Shown one piece after another: positions 48,713 through 60,891 of a stretch of DNA of 64,000 nt (the stretch's first letter is position 1; the number at the start of each line of letters is the position of its first letter). This DNA comes from Polytrichum commune (taxonomy: Eukaryota > Streptophyta > Polytrichopsida > Polytrichales > Polytrichaceae). The notes beneath the pieces are model-generated. The model was not told the origin of the DNA and ran no database searches. It saw nothing but the letters and a program-made list of their open reading frames with translations. The stretch is from assembly GCA_950295325.1 (NCBI GenBank), contig OX485808.1, positions 12,590,501 through 12,654,500 on the forward strand, written 5' to 3'. The position numbers and the translations under genes were made by a program.

Positions 48713-50155
48713 ATCCATCGGGCTACAAAATTGGTCAAAAAGTATTGGCCATGGTAATGTCACTAGTTTCAGAAATTCAGATTCCACGGTTCATTTAGAT
48801 GTACATTCTTTGCTCTTCAGTTCTTTACAATCTGTGGGATTGTTCCATTCTAATCATTACATCACATCATTCATACCTTTTTTTTTTTGAGAATATTATG
48901 GCATTAAAAGGTGTCATTCTTATTAATTTTGACTGTCGATTCAGACGGATGGCTAGTAAGAATCATAGAAAATTTTGGTATGCCATCCGAAATTCATAGG
49001 ATGGTCCAAAAACTTCATTAGAATTGATCGGAAGAATTTGTATTCAAAATTATATGAGTATTCTAGAAACATGAAAGAGATGTTTTAGAGACATATTCAG
49101 AGTCTGAATAAAATCAAGCTCAAATCTAGGTGCAATACATTGGAAATTTGTCTAAGCTGGCATACGAGGAAAGTCTTCAATACTTGGCCATTAAGTATTT
49201 TTGTCTCCACCATTTTCTTTGTCCCTCTTCATAACATGTCCTGTCAAGGTAGACAAGCTTATGACAATTACTGGCAGCATTTCGGCATATTTAGGGATCC
49301 TAGGATGAAGTTAAAATCATATTAGCACATTCGAACGAGGGACATGTAAGGTAGAAGAGCCTGATTCCTTTAGTAGTCCCAATTCTGACACCTATATTTG
49401 ATTCTAAAGTCAATCTATGTACTTCAACATGAACACTAATTATATTATTTTTTAGACCCAGAATTGCAGCTCATTGGTTGAAAGAGACAAGTTGTCAAGG
49501 CTTGACACTTCCCACTTGGGGGGGGGGGGGGGTCTATGTAATCACTTCAAGTTGCAAATGAATTTTAACCTTTCATTGATCATATTCAAATTGCATGATG
49601 TTGAAGTTTGATGAACTCAAGTGCATTGACGTCGAGGCAGGCATAGTCGACCAAGTCTATTCAGCTGCTCACTGGGGTCATGTAATGCTGACACAGATGA
49701 GATCTATGGTTTTTAGGCAAACAAAGTTGAAGTTTATGTGATGGCGGCTTGTGATTGATTACCCTCACAAGAGTTTTAACAATTGTCGTAGCCAAGGAGT
49801 AACATTGGGATGAGTGGTTATGGGTTAATATGTAGATTGACTTTGTGTAACCCTAAAATTTATGGATCGAAATTTGTAGCAATTTTCATGTTCATGATTT
49901 TAAAAGAAAAAATTGCATTCTCCTTAGAATTTGTTTCTCTTCGCAAGAAAAACAATTCCTTGATATAATTCCTTCTAAACATTTACAAATCTTATTTTAT
50001 TGGTGTTTCAACCTTACCCTCATAAGAGTTTTGACAATTGGTGTAGCCAAGGAGTAACATTGAGATGGGCAACTATGGGTTAACCTATGAATTGACTATG
50101 TGTAACCCTAAAATTTTGTGCTTCAAAATATCTCACAATTTCCATGTTCACAATT

Positions 50156-50190
<35 letters not shown>

Positions 50191-52665
50191 CATTGTCCTT
50201 AGAATTTTTCTTTTTCTTTGCAAGAAAAATAATTCTCCAGCTATTACTCCTCCTAAAAGTATGCGAACTCTCTTATTTTATCGGTCATAGATGCCTCAAC
50301 CATAGCCTCCTTTTGAACTTGCTAGTGTCTTGAAAAAAAAAAAAATGAAATATTAAAGTATGTTAAGTGTTCAAAGTGCCCGTTATAGGTGCTTCTACCT
50401 TACATTGATTTTTAAAATTTTAAAGTCAAGATGAATATCTCTAAACACTTACATTGTTCCCTTAAGATTTTTTAGGATTTCTTGGATTGGTTTCTTTTTT
50501 GGGATATGTGTTAGTAACCATTAAAGACATTTTGTGTGATTAAGGCATATATGCCTTAAGAGTGCCGACCGATTGTCACATTTCATGTAACCGCACCTAT
50601 TGTGGACACCTTGGCAAGTTTGGGTACTTAAAGTAATCAAATTTCTCTCTTGTTGGAGTATCAATTCAAAGTGGATTTAGAAGCCATGCAACTCGTAATC
50701 TTTGGATTAAGGTAGAGGCAACTAATTCCGACCCTTGCCTGAATCCATTCCCTAGGTCACCCTGCCATTCTAATACCTTTATGCAACCAAATCCATCATG
50801 TTGTAAGGGTTAGCATTGTGTGTGTTGACAAGTGAGGTTGGGCATTTATTGGGCATACTAGGGGGTCAACAAAGGCTGCTAGAAAATGTAGTTATCTAGG
50901 TTTACTGATGCATCATGCATTACATGGCAGATAATGCCAAAGTTAGTAAGCAGTGTGATGGCTTGCCGATGGATCAAGCCACATGGGTCAGGTTCATAGG
51001 GTTCACATGAACGATTTTGGGACCAGAGGCTAGAAATGGGGACGGACATATTAAGGTTGTGGTAAGCCAACTCAAAGGTAGGATGGGTTGGGTAAAGGTT
51101 AGGTGTGGAGGATTAAGGCTATAAGGAACTTGCTTTGAAGTTAGGTAGTGGGTTAGTCAAGGCCCCCTTATATGACGGCAGTGAGAAGCTACTACATGAT
51201 GTGAAAAGAAATGCACATTATATTTGGGTTTCAATGAATATGTGTTAAATTTTTTAATGATTTTATGGCAATGTGATTGCATTTGCTAAGGCATGCATGC
51301 CATCTCTTATATAAAATGTGTGCTATATATAGGCTAAATCAACCATAGGGTTGGTTTAAGCACCCTGTACCTTATTTCTTCATTTCTCATAGGATTTCTT
51401 AGTCAAATATTCTCTTGGTGATGGGCATCCATTTTACTCATCTTGGTCATGTCTCACCTTTTGCGTGGCATAAAGTGCTTCTTGAATAACCTATTAGGAA
51501 CTTGCCTAGCACCTCACGATTGTGAACAATGTGGGACCACAATTACATGCCGTGCTTGCTTCCATTGCCTTTTCTATAGTTTGTTGAAGTGCAAAAGTGG
51601 CAAATCCATGGCCTTACCTTTGTTGGAGCCTCCACTCACTTATTTATGCCACGGTGCGCTACACGATGGACTTGCATTGTGTGCACATAACGTAGATGGG
51701 CCTTATTTGGTTCCATTTTGTTGTTTGCTACCTTGAACTACCCGAATTAGTGAGATCCACATTTCTGTGTGTTAGAAAATGTATCCAAAGAAACCACTCC
51801 CATAAAGATTTGGAGCTAATCTCAAATTGTTATGGATTCTCAAAGTGTGATTGACAATGAGCCATAAGAAGGCCACATAGGTCTCCCCAGTCATATTGAC
51901 TACCTAGCTTGGATTGAGTAATAACTATTGAGCACACAGTCCGATCTCTTTGAATCGCATGTACTTTTGGTGTCCGTTCTTAAAAGGGTGTTGACCTTCT
52001 CATGGCATAATTTGACTAAATCAGACCCCACAGTCGGTGTCCAAATAACTGCAGTAACAAATGTAGCCCTATCTATTTGACGTCAGCTAAACCTTGCTTC
52101 ATATTCTTCATGGGACCAGTCAACATATGCTTCGTGTCCACTGTACCCTAATCCTTTGGTGTTCACAATAGATTGCAAACCGAAATAGGTGCACTTACCT
52201 TCAATGATCCAACATAGGTAATATCTATGTGTGTTGCACTTGTAGAAAATCGCATCCTTGGTAAAAACTTGTCACACTACTTAACTCCAAAGGGTGATTC
52301 ACCCATGTTGAAAATAGTGTAGAAGGTGTTATAGTATTGCACCATTCATGCACCCACACCATAATTGATGTAGTTGTGCCCTAATATGATAAGCCTGCAC
52401 ATGCCAAGGACGAGTGTCATACGCCGTAAAAGGAAGTGGACCGATTATTGAAGTTTATAATATAAAAAAGTCTTATCCCTCACTGCCACAAACCGTCCCA
52501 TGTGTGAATGGCACATGAACAATTTTGGATGAATAGAGACTTAGCTTCCAATGTCATGTAAACAACATGTTGGATGGGTATCGCTTATTATGTAACATCA
52601 CAGATTTTCAAGAGGTAAAATTAACATTTGAAAGCAATCAAGCACCTACATTAGATTTCTCACTA
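48713..52665. other. Four kilobases without a recognised gene
   Basis: Contains G14 near 49519, perfect (AT)n at 50159-50189, a duplicated ~100-bp phrase (AGTTTTAACAATTG...GTGTAACCCTAAAATTT near 49770 and 50030), and dispersed repeat sequence near 51930-52060. Confidence 0.5.
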
Positions 52666-52989
52666 CACTAGTGTTAGATACACTAAATACGAACACTACA
52701 CTAAATATCACTAACCCTATGAAAGTAAGTAACATTAAATGTAAACTCAAACACTAAATATCATCTATGGTAATATGTGAAAGTTACATGCATGAATTTA
52801 GTGTTTAGTAGGAAAGAGGTGGCAACAAGGAAGGCGATTGACTTTTCACAGGAAAGAGGTGGCAACAGGGAAGGCTGTGGCGGCACATTTATGTCTAACA
52901 CTTATTATCAAATAATTGAAAATTAGTGCTGAGCATAGTAGGGTGGTAAAACACTAAATCTAATCAAACACGAAATATCATATTTTGTG
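52666..52989. mobile_element. MITE, family A, copy 4 (324 bp)
   Basis: TA flanks (52664-52665, 52990-52991); ends are more eroded (CACTAGTGTTAGATACACTA on the left). The interior matches copies 2 and 3 and includes a local duplication of GGAAAGAGGTGGCAACA. Confidence 0.8.
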
Positions 52990-53325
52990 TAGTAGGGTGT
53001 TGCATCCTAGTGTTGGGAATTTTGTAAGCATCATGCTCTTTTTTTATGCTAGGCCACCCTTGCAAAATCATATTTTGTATATTGTTCACTTGGCAAGGGC
53101 AAACCAACTGTTGGGCTCGACTCGGGCCTCGGTTACTGGACACTTTAAAAAATTTAAAACACATTAGCTAGCTAGCATGCTCTATTTGGATCTCGGCATT
53201 GGCTTGCTAGGTCAATGTTGGTGCCAACTAGCTGAGGGCAAGAATAAGGGCCCATCAATGTGGGTGAATAGTACAACTAGGCCTACCCCTTCCCCCTTTA
53301 GAAAGGGTGCAAAGGGATAGGCTTA

Positions 53326-53726
53326 GGGTGAGTTTTCATGTAGGCTACTCACCAACTAGATTCTAGATAATAATGGATCGGAGGTGTTTGCATGTAGTTA
53401 ATCACAAGCCGCCAACTAATAACATTCTACCGGTCTGCTAGAATGTGGAGGGTTGTGGGACACTGGCCGCTAGACTTCCATGCACCCACTAAAGAGGCTT
53501 AAACCTACAAGTGTTGGTCACCAAAGGATCGAAGACCGGTTTTAGAAGGAGGAGGAGGTTCCAACTTGGAGAAAGACGTTAGGAGGTGGGCCTAGATTTA
53601 AGAAGATGGGAGTAACTAGTTGGCACATATGAATCCTACCCCACCAGATGCCCTCTACATTTGGGTGGATTTGTCCTTATTAACACTAGAATCTAGTGAA
53701 TGAGTAGCCTACATAGAAACTCACCC
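53326..53726. mobile_element. MITE, family E, copy 1 (401 bp, uninterrupted)
   Basis: Perfect TTA duplications (53323-53325, 53727-53729). TIR about 44 bp: GGGTGAGTTTTCATGTAGGC versus GGGTGAGTTTCTATGTAGGC, both continuing to CACTAGATTCTAG-like text. PIF/Harbinger-like. Near 53615 it preserves the empty target site of the family A insertion found in copy 2. Confidence 0.92.
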
Positions 53727-53729
53727 TTA

Positions 53730-54310
53730 GTCATGTTAAGTATCGAAATAATATTGTAGGCAATTGATCGATTTTGTCCTAATTGCATACATTGGTTTCT
53801 TCTCATCAATTATGCGCCACATTATACTACTACCTACGAAAATATAAGGTAGAACTACAAACATAGTGTAATATAATCACGTTATACACCACTAGGTGTA
53901 CTTTTGATATAAATACAACATAATAGTCTCACACTGGGAAGTTTGTGATGTATGAAGATTTTACATATATTCTTACTCTATTTGAGTTATGGATATTTAA
54001 GACGCTTATTTTTTTAATACCATCCGGGTTTATATATGGTTTTTATTACCATGGATTTGCAAACATTATCATGACTTATCATACTTACCAAGTATCAATA
54101 TTTGACCAATATCAAAAATTCAATGTCAATCTGGTAGGTTCTTTGATATCATTAGTGATTCATGACTAGTTCATACCAATATAGTTGCGGGTTTTTCTTT
54201 ATTAAATTGAGGAATATTTCTACGAACTCCTCTAAATCAATCGGTGATTTCCCTGAAGTCTTGAATGTGAACCAGTTATTTCTCATACTCAACCGGTTTA
54301 TCTGTAACTA
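53730..54310. other. AT-rich spacer, nothing recognised
   Basis: One 74-codon hydrophobic open frame at 53945-54169 has no recognisable motif. Confidence 0.45.
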
Positions 54311-54620
54311 CACTAAATATGATATTTAGTGTCATATGGTATTTTTTTGTCACTATGGTAATTTTTTGGATGACATTTCTTATGAATAAGTGAACAAATG
54401 TTGCCACGGATGATGGATGAGTTCATCCATTGGCCAAAACCCTACCTTCTCTTGTCAACGACTTGTGATGAAATATTGTCATGGATGGTTGACATTCGGA
54501 TGAAAAACCACGTGGTAAGCAACGGTAATTGCAACACTATGTAAATCTATAATCCCACAGTTTTTTTTTCACAAGGAATGACAAACAATGTTGGGTTAAC
54601 TATGGCGGGGATTACAATTA

Positions 54621-55892
54621 CAGTCTAACCTTGATAATGTCACACCATCCGTTTCACCAAAAAGAGTGATAAACAAGGTGTGACATATTTGATAATGTCA
54701 CATTTTGAAGATTTGTGCATAATGTGATATTATCAAAAAAATAGGTAGAAAATCAAAATAAAATTACAATGTAAAAAAGAAAATAACAAATACGAGACTT
54801 CAATGTTCTTGAATGTAAAATCTAATTCAAAATTGTGAATAACAACAAGAGCACATCATAATGTGTCATCAAGATCAGGTAAAGACCTCTCACTAGAGAC
54901 AAAGAATCTTCTAATGTCACATTGTTTTGTTGATGTTAAATGTGCAACACCAATTCTAATGAGTTTGTCATGGATTTTTTCCATTCCTAACAACTCCAGA
55001 GTGTTGAAAATCTAAGAACCTTGGCATTCAAAACATCTTTAGCATATTTTTGTGCATCGCTTAGCTTCACTACTTTAGACTCATCATCACTGCTATCAAC
55101 AATCAATGGGTCTACTTCCATGGAATCAAGAACTTGTTCGCCATCTTGCACTAATTACACAAGCTCCTCAGTAGAATATTCCACCTCAAAATCATCTTCA
55201 CCTTCCATGTTTATGTACTCCAAAGGACAAAGCTTTTCTACGGGCTTGCCAGAAACAGAGCCGAGAAGGTTATCTCCAAAACTAGGAAACGAATCAGATG
55301 GACGCCCAAACTAATTAACCAGTGATAAACAACCCTCTAACGTAGTTTACAGATTCTGCTAAACAAAATTGGGGATCTCCCTCTACTTCCCAAATGTGAG
55401 TACCTTCCAGAAACCCCAATTCTAGCTTCATGAAGCAAAATTCCTTGTTTTCTTCTTCTTCTTCTTGTGCCCACATGCGTGAACACCGTGAAAAGACACA
55501 CAGTTGAACACATGTGACGGAAGGTGGGGTGCATAAAGGCCGAGAAGTCTTGACAGCGCTGTGAAAAGACAACACCTTTGAGTGCCGTGTTTAGACAACA
55601 CCGTTCAGGGTTGGTGCACGATCAAGTTCCAAGAATAGCATTGCATTTATCACAGGGGCGGCGCATGACCCTTTCGGCTACTACAATCTATCCATCCAAC
55701 CATCACATACAATCCATCCATACTTGGTATTATCACATTTACACTACGGATTTTGGAAAAAAATAGTGACATTACCAAGGGTGATAGGGATAATAACGAG
55801 GGAGTTTTACACTATGAAAATCGGTTTCAAACTTTTAGGTGACAATATCAAGGTGTTCTATTAACAAGGGTGACATTATCAAGATTAGACCG
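54621..55892 (-). mobile_element. pogo/Tigger-type DNA transposon, defective (1272 bp)
   Basis: TIR CAGTCTAACCTTGATAATGT on the left matches CGGTCTAATCTTGATAATGT (reverse complement of the right end) at all but two of the first 23 positions. TA duplications lie at 54619-54620 and 55893-55894. The CAGT...AACCTTGATAA terminus and TA target are typical of the pogo/Tigger group of Tc1/mariner. It retains only a decayed transposase C-terminus. Confidence 0.88.
54860..55314 (-). pseudogene. Decayed Tigger-like transposase C-terminus
   Basis: The minus-strand frame reads FGRPSDSFPSFGDNLLGS, an acidic linker (EGEDDFEVEYSTEELV), a TAA, then VDSSDDESKVVKLSDAQKYA. After a frame change near 54995 it continues MEKIHDKLIRIG and KQCDIRRFFVSS to a TGA. 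An acidic linker followed by a helical tail and a Q/K-rich ...FF motif is the usual end of jerky/Tigger transposases. The catalytic core is missing. Confidence 0.55.
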
Positions 55893-55946
55893 TAGTGTTG
55901 AGGAAGACAATTAGAATCGGTGACACTAAATACAATATTTAGTGTA

Positions 55947-56128
55947 GTTGTCGGTTCTCCCCTATTCATTGATCATGCCCAAAAAATCTCCCAGGACGCT
56001 GCTGCAAAGCAAATGAGATGCGAAAAACGGTTTGGGAATTCCTTGGTACTTTTGCGAGCATTAATGGCCGCCTCGTGAGCCACATGTGGGCTCTGAGCTT
56101 TAAGGGCAAAATTCAAATGTGACCCTAT
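55947..56128. other. Short spacer
   Basis: Nothing recognised. Confidence 0.4.
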
Positions 56129-56893
56129 ATATATCGTAGACATGCTACTGACCGTGCATATTTGGGTTTCAAATGGTTTTCCACAAGGTGGGTTAAACCT
56201 TTTTTTTTAAAATAAATAAATTGTAATTAGTAAATGAGATGAGAGTATTGTGGTAAAATGAAATGACAATTGTATTTGAAAAGTTGTAACCTTTCTACAA
56301 TCAAGTTCACAACTATATGCATCAATGTGTGATCAATGTGCCATTCACTAACCGTGCATGTTAGGTTTCACTAAAGGAGCTACAAATGTTGCCCTCTTCT
56401 TTGTAGGCATAGGAAATTGATGAGGTTTTGATATTGTCCTTTTGACTTGTGTAGCCATTTTCTTCTCAAGTTGTTGTTGAATTTTTGCTTCTTTTTTGGC
56501 CCTGGCAAGGTCTGCTCTTTTCTTCTTCTTGTCCTCTTTCTCATAAAACATTTCCTCTTCTTCTTTTGCTGCTTTCAACCTATTTAAGGTAAATTCTTCT
56601 GAAGTGAGGCATTTGCCATGGGGAAGAACATTGCTACATCTTCATCAAATTGCTACATCTACACCTTGCTATGTGATTTGAGTGAAGGAGACTCCATGAT
56701 GAGTGTGAGTTGACAGTGACGTTTTAGGTCATTGGCGCGGTCATGATTGAGTTTGAGAGACATCGAACGGTTGAGATTGCATGTGATATAATTTGACGGC
56801 CGAGATTAAAAGTACATGGTAAGTGGCATGGTGGAGTATCGTGACATGCACGGTAAGTGGTTCTGCACGGTTAGTAGCATGTCTACGATATAT
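56129..56893. mobile_element. Inverted-repeat element of about 765 bp with 30-bp arms
   Basis: Arms 56129-56158 and 56864-56893 match at 29 of 30 positions (ATATATCGTAGACATGCTAC...ACCGTGCA). Internal copies of ACCGTGCATG near 56352 and 56842 suggest subterminal repeats. True ends and target duplication are unresolved. It encloses a lysine-rich gene fragment. Confidence 0.7.
56348..56621 (-). pseudogene. Lysine/glutamate-rich C-terminal gene fragment
   Basis: Unrecognised. The minus-strand frame contains HGKCLTSEEFTLNRLKAAKE, then EDKKKKRADLARAKKEAK and a basic tail ending LVKPNMHG before the stop. An in-frame stop lies upstream near 56640, and no domain beyond a probable coiled coil is visible. 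It could be the C-terminus of a captured host gene or of the Myb/SANT-like second protein of a PIF/Harbinger transposon; this is inference. Confidence 0.35.
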
Positions 56894-58391
56894 CTAGTTA
56901 ATCGGTTGCATCTCCCTCAATATGCGGCCAAGTGCATTAAATTTGTGTCCTTGAAGGACTCTTGTTGAAGTGCTGCAACTCTCACGGTCAGTAAAGAAAT
57001 TTTGGGTGTGGCCACAAACATTTTTGACATGGGCCTAAATAGAGGTGAAAGGAAGAATGCGGAACCTAGATTTCTATGCGACGCTTATTAGAATAGCCAA
57101 CTTTCTCGAAGAAGAATTGGGCTAATCGGAATTAGAATCAGTTTTAGGTCTACTAACGTCACAAGGGAGAAAAAGAACAAAGAAAAGAAAAGACAAAATA
57201 AACATTGTCAGCAATTATGGTTCAAGTATAGAGTTAGCATTCAAGGCTTAAAGATTCGTGGCATCCATTTTAAGGCAATGATCCCCCCCCCCCACCCTCC
57301 AAAATTCTTAAGAGAACAATGTCGGCTACAAGCATTAGAGTGATGATACAACTTTTTATCCTTGTTCATATGCATTCATCCCAAACTCATCCTCAATGTG
57401 ACGATTTCCTCTACTCTCTACGATTTCGGAAAAAAATTATGGTTTTTTCCTCCATAAAAAAACCACAAAATGATAGCTATTTTCTATTTGCAAAATCGCA
57501 ATTTGACAATTAAATCGGCAAACAAAAAAACGTCGATGTCAAAAGGTCTTAAAAAAAAAACCACCCCCCTATAAGTTTACAACCGATTTATCCTAACTTA
57601 ATCTCACTACAAAACAACCTACTTGAAAACATTTGATGTCGATTTCAAAGTCAAATCGATCCTCCCAAATCGGAAAGAAAAGAAAAGAAAAGAAAAGAAA
57701 AAGAAAAAGAAAGAAAGAAAGAAAGAATCAAACAAACAAACAAACAAACAAAAATCAACAATAATGCAGTTCCAACAATTTTCACCTTCAACTTACACGG
57801 CTGCCACAAATCGGATCTTTGGCGGGGCATTCGAAGCCAAGTAACTTACGCCCCACAGGAACCACATTTGACTTTCTCCCTCACAAACGGCAGCCAACAT
57901 CTCTAAAAACAATCGAAAGAACCACGCCCAGTACTACTACTACTACTACTACTACTACTACAGAAGGATTAAACTGAGATCTGCAGCTCATACTAGTGGA
58001 GGGATGTGGACAAGAAAACGTTGATGAAATATGTGTGGCCAGTAAGTACATGTAAGTTACAAGTAGGTGACTGATCTCTCGCACCTTCTTCGCTGGTGAG
58101 CTTAATTACATAAAAGCCTGCGTTGTACCCTAAACCCTCGCAATCTAGCCGATCTGCCGAACCAGGCAGCAGCTGGCTGGCTAGCGAGCAAGCAAGCGAG
58201 CGAGTGAGCGGTTTCATGAAACTTCCCATGTTGTCGCAATTGTCTTCAAAGCTCGGATATGTGTTGGATTCTCGACAAGTAACGTAAGTTAAAGTTGTGT
58301 ACTGCTTGTCATGCTCGAGCGTTGTCCTTTTCTCGTTGGACTCTGCTGCAGGGAGTTATTGCATCGATGACCACCGACTTGAGGTTACTAT

Positions 58392-58423
<32 letters not shown>

Positions 58424-58449
58424 CGACGATGATGTCGCTGGATGATGAC
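56894..58449. other. Microsatellite-rich spacer
   Basis: C9 near 57283, GAAAA/GAAA repeats at 57673-57727, (CAAA)n near 57730-57752, (CTA)n at 57932-57961, and CTA/CGA triplets at 58390-58423. No supported gene. Confidence 0.55.
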
Positions 58450-59750
58450 TCTATTCCACAGACGATTCCGAGCGTTTAATCGGACCGGGAATCGTCGAAT
58501 CGCGTTAGGGTTTGCGAGTCGTGTGGAATCGTCGTTTCAAGTTTCCGAATCGGGGTTTGGTTGCGAAAGTTACGAGAGTTCAAAGTGAAGATTAATGGCG
58601 TCGAAGAACACCGTTGACGTAAGGTTTACTGAGGTGACATGTCAGTTGTGCTGGCATGTCGAACTCCACAGATGATTTTGACCGTTTTGATCGGATCGGG
58701 AGTTGTCTTGTCCGGTTAGCGATTGCGAATCACGTAGATTTGTTGGTTTGAGGTTTGGAATCGGAGTTGAGATGCAAAAGTTACGAGAGCTCGAAGTGAA
58801 AATTATTGCATCCACCACTGACGTAACGTCGGTAATGTGGTTCTCATGTCGCGGCATCCCCAACTCCACGGACAATTCTGACCGTTCGATCCGACCAAGA
58901 ATTGTCTCATTTGGTTAGCGATTGCGAATCATGTCGAACTGTTGGTTTCAAGCTTCTAGAATCGGGGTTAATGAGAGCTCAAAGTGAAGATTATTGCGTT
59001 CACCATTGACATAAGATTTAGAATCATTATATTCGTTAATTTGAGACTTTCTCTTGTCTCAAATTAATATATGGACCACAACAACATGGTCTAATGTTTG
59101 GGTCGTCCTACCTAAACCATCTTGATATGAGTTCTTAATTGGGTTCTTGATATGAACACCCACTTCAAAGCATTTGCATCTTACAACATTCTCCAATATC
59201 TGTGTGATTTTATCCATGTTCTTATATTTGTAACTGTCTCAAAATGTTGAAAAAGTCCCAAATTAACGAATATAGTGAATTTACTACTAATGTGGCGCCA
59301 TTGTGCCAACGCTTCCAACTCCTTAGATGATTTGATTCTCACCATTCTACTATTGAATCGGGATTTGTTGCTTTGTTTAACAATTGCCAATCACAAAGAT
59401 GGCCATTTCAAGTTTGAAAATTTGAGGTGAGATGTGAAAGATCACAATTTAAAGTGAAGATTAGGTTTCTCTTTGAGGTGATCACATAGGCTCTCATTTT
59501 CTCATTGGGCGTTGATGCGAGTGATTAAATTCACCACTAACATAAGGTATACGACCCTGTTGTGGATTCTTCCAACTCCACAGACAATTCTAGCTGTTGG
59601 ACTTGATTGGGAACTGCCTCCTCTAGTTAGTAATTGCGACTCACTGAGATTTGTTCTTTCCAAGTTTCAGAATTGAGATTGAGATGCAAAAGTTACAGGA
59701 GGTCCAAGTGAAGATTCTCATTCGCTTGAATCAATCACATCTACTTTCCC
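58450..59750 (+). repeat. Array of five diverged ~200-260-bp units
   Basis: Units start near 58450, 58661, 58861, 59306 and 59568. Each runs ACTCCACAGA...CGGGAATTGTC-like, GGTTAGCGATTGCGAATCAC, TTTCAAGTTT, GAGATGCAAAAGTTACGAGA and CAAAGTGAAGATTATTG in that order with many substitutions. A family I MITE (59028-59274) is inserted between units three and four. Solo relatives occur at 48102 and 23605. Confidence 0.85.
59028..59274. mobile_element. MITE, family I, copy 2 (247 bp)
   Basis: Ends TATATTCGTTAATTTGAGAC and, as reverse complement, TATATTCGTTAATTTGGGAC. Lies within the tandem array. Confidence 0.75.
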
Positions 59751-60891
59751 GATTGTGTTTAGCGTTTTTGAGCAACTAGTCCAATCTCATCATAACCCAT
59801 ATAGTCGTGGTGTCTATTCTCAACTTCAAGCCTTGCCATATACCACTCAAAAAGGTGTCCAATTAAGAACAGTGACCCATAAAGGCCACATACCTCACCA
59901 AAGCCAAGTTTGTTGACTGGTCACTTGATAAATATCTCTGATCTAGCAGAATTACAGGTACAGACTGTCACAGGAACAGGAGAGAGTTCCGAGTGGTTTG
60001 AAACTCAAAGACTTTAAGGATTTAACACTTCCCATACAGTCCACTACTATTACAGAATTTGGAGGACAGATGCATTCAATAAAGGCATTTAAGACAGCGA
60101 CCGCACAGAAGGAAGCCAGTGAAGGACTTGAATTTCTGACAAACCTGAGAACAATATACACATGAATGTATCTCTTAACGAATTGGCCCACATTGAGCAG
60201 TGAGATCCTTTATGTTTCTAAAACCCTCAAAAGCCATACACATGAATGTCTCTCTTCATAAATTGTTCAATGTAGCAATTCTTTCCATGTAATGAGTTTG
60301 AAAGCCTGGCATTTAGTTCAGAAAAGACATTCAACTCCTAGTTAACACAAAAAATGCTACACAGACGGCTGTGCATATCCAATGCATCCTTCGATTATTT
60401 TTCAATGGTCATGATTGTCCAAGGATTTTTCGATGGTCATGACCTAATAAGTCCATACCTCAATTCCCCTAGCCTTATCCCCACATTGAACATTTTAGGT
60501 TTAGCATTGGTGATACCAGTCCACAGTTGATACCAGTGAACCTTTGCACTTGAAAGTCCCAAGCAATGGTAGAATGAGCTTATTGGTGATTGTTGCAACT
60601 AACAGAAAACAAACACAACATATTAACCTCCCTCACAGTGCAGTTTCTGTGCCACTGTCTGCCATCAATTTGATGGAGCTACTGTAGGTTTCCTAAACCC
60701 TAGATTAAATCTGAGGAAAATCTGACATCATCTTTTCAAACACTTCATTATGGCAATGTAAAGAAAACAAGAGGATGACGCAAACTCTGCACGCCTGACT
60801 CTGTGTATGATACTCAATAACAAAACTTGGAAAAATGTGTTGCAATCAAATCAACAAGCAGAACTACTAGTGCTACAAAAGTTTCCTTCAC
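59751..60891. other. Spacer and probable 3' flank of PSRP3
   Basis: 59765-59890 is the GGTGTCC dispersed repeat. The remainder contains no recognised gene; the part near 60891 is likely PSRP3 3' UTR on the minus strand. Confidence 0.5.

Larger units (their letters stand above)
54311..55944. mobile_element. MITE, family A, copy 5, split by a Tigger element
   Basis: TA flanks (54309-54310, 55945-55946) and ends CACTAAATATGATATTTAGT and, as reverse complement, CACTAAATATTGTATTTAGT. Subtracting the 1272-bp insertion at 54621-55892 and its duplicated TA leaves 360 bp, in line with the other copies. Confidence 0.88.

Noticed and set aside
55021-55314. Plus-strand 97-residue open frame
   Set aside because: It is the antisense of the decayed Tigger transposase fragment on the minus strand.
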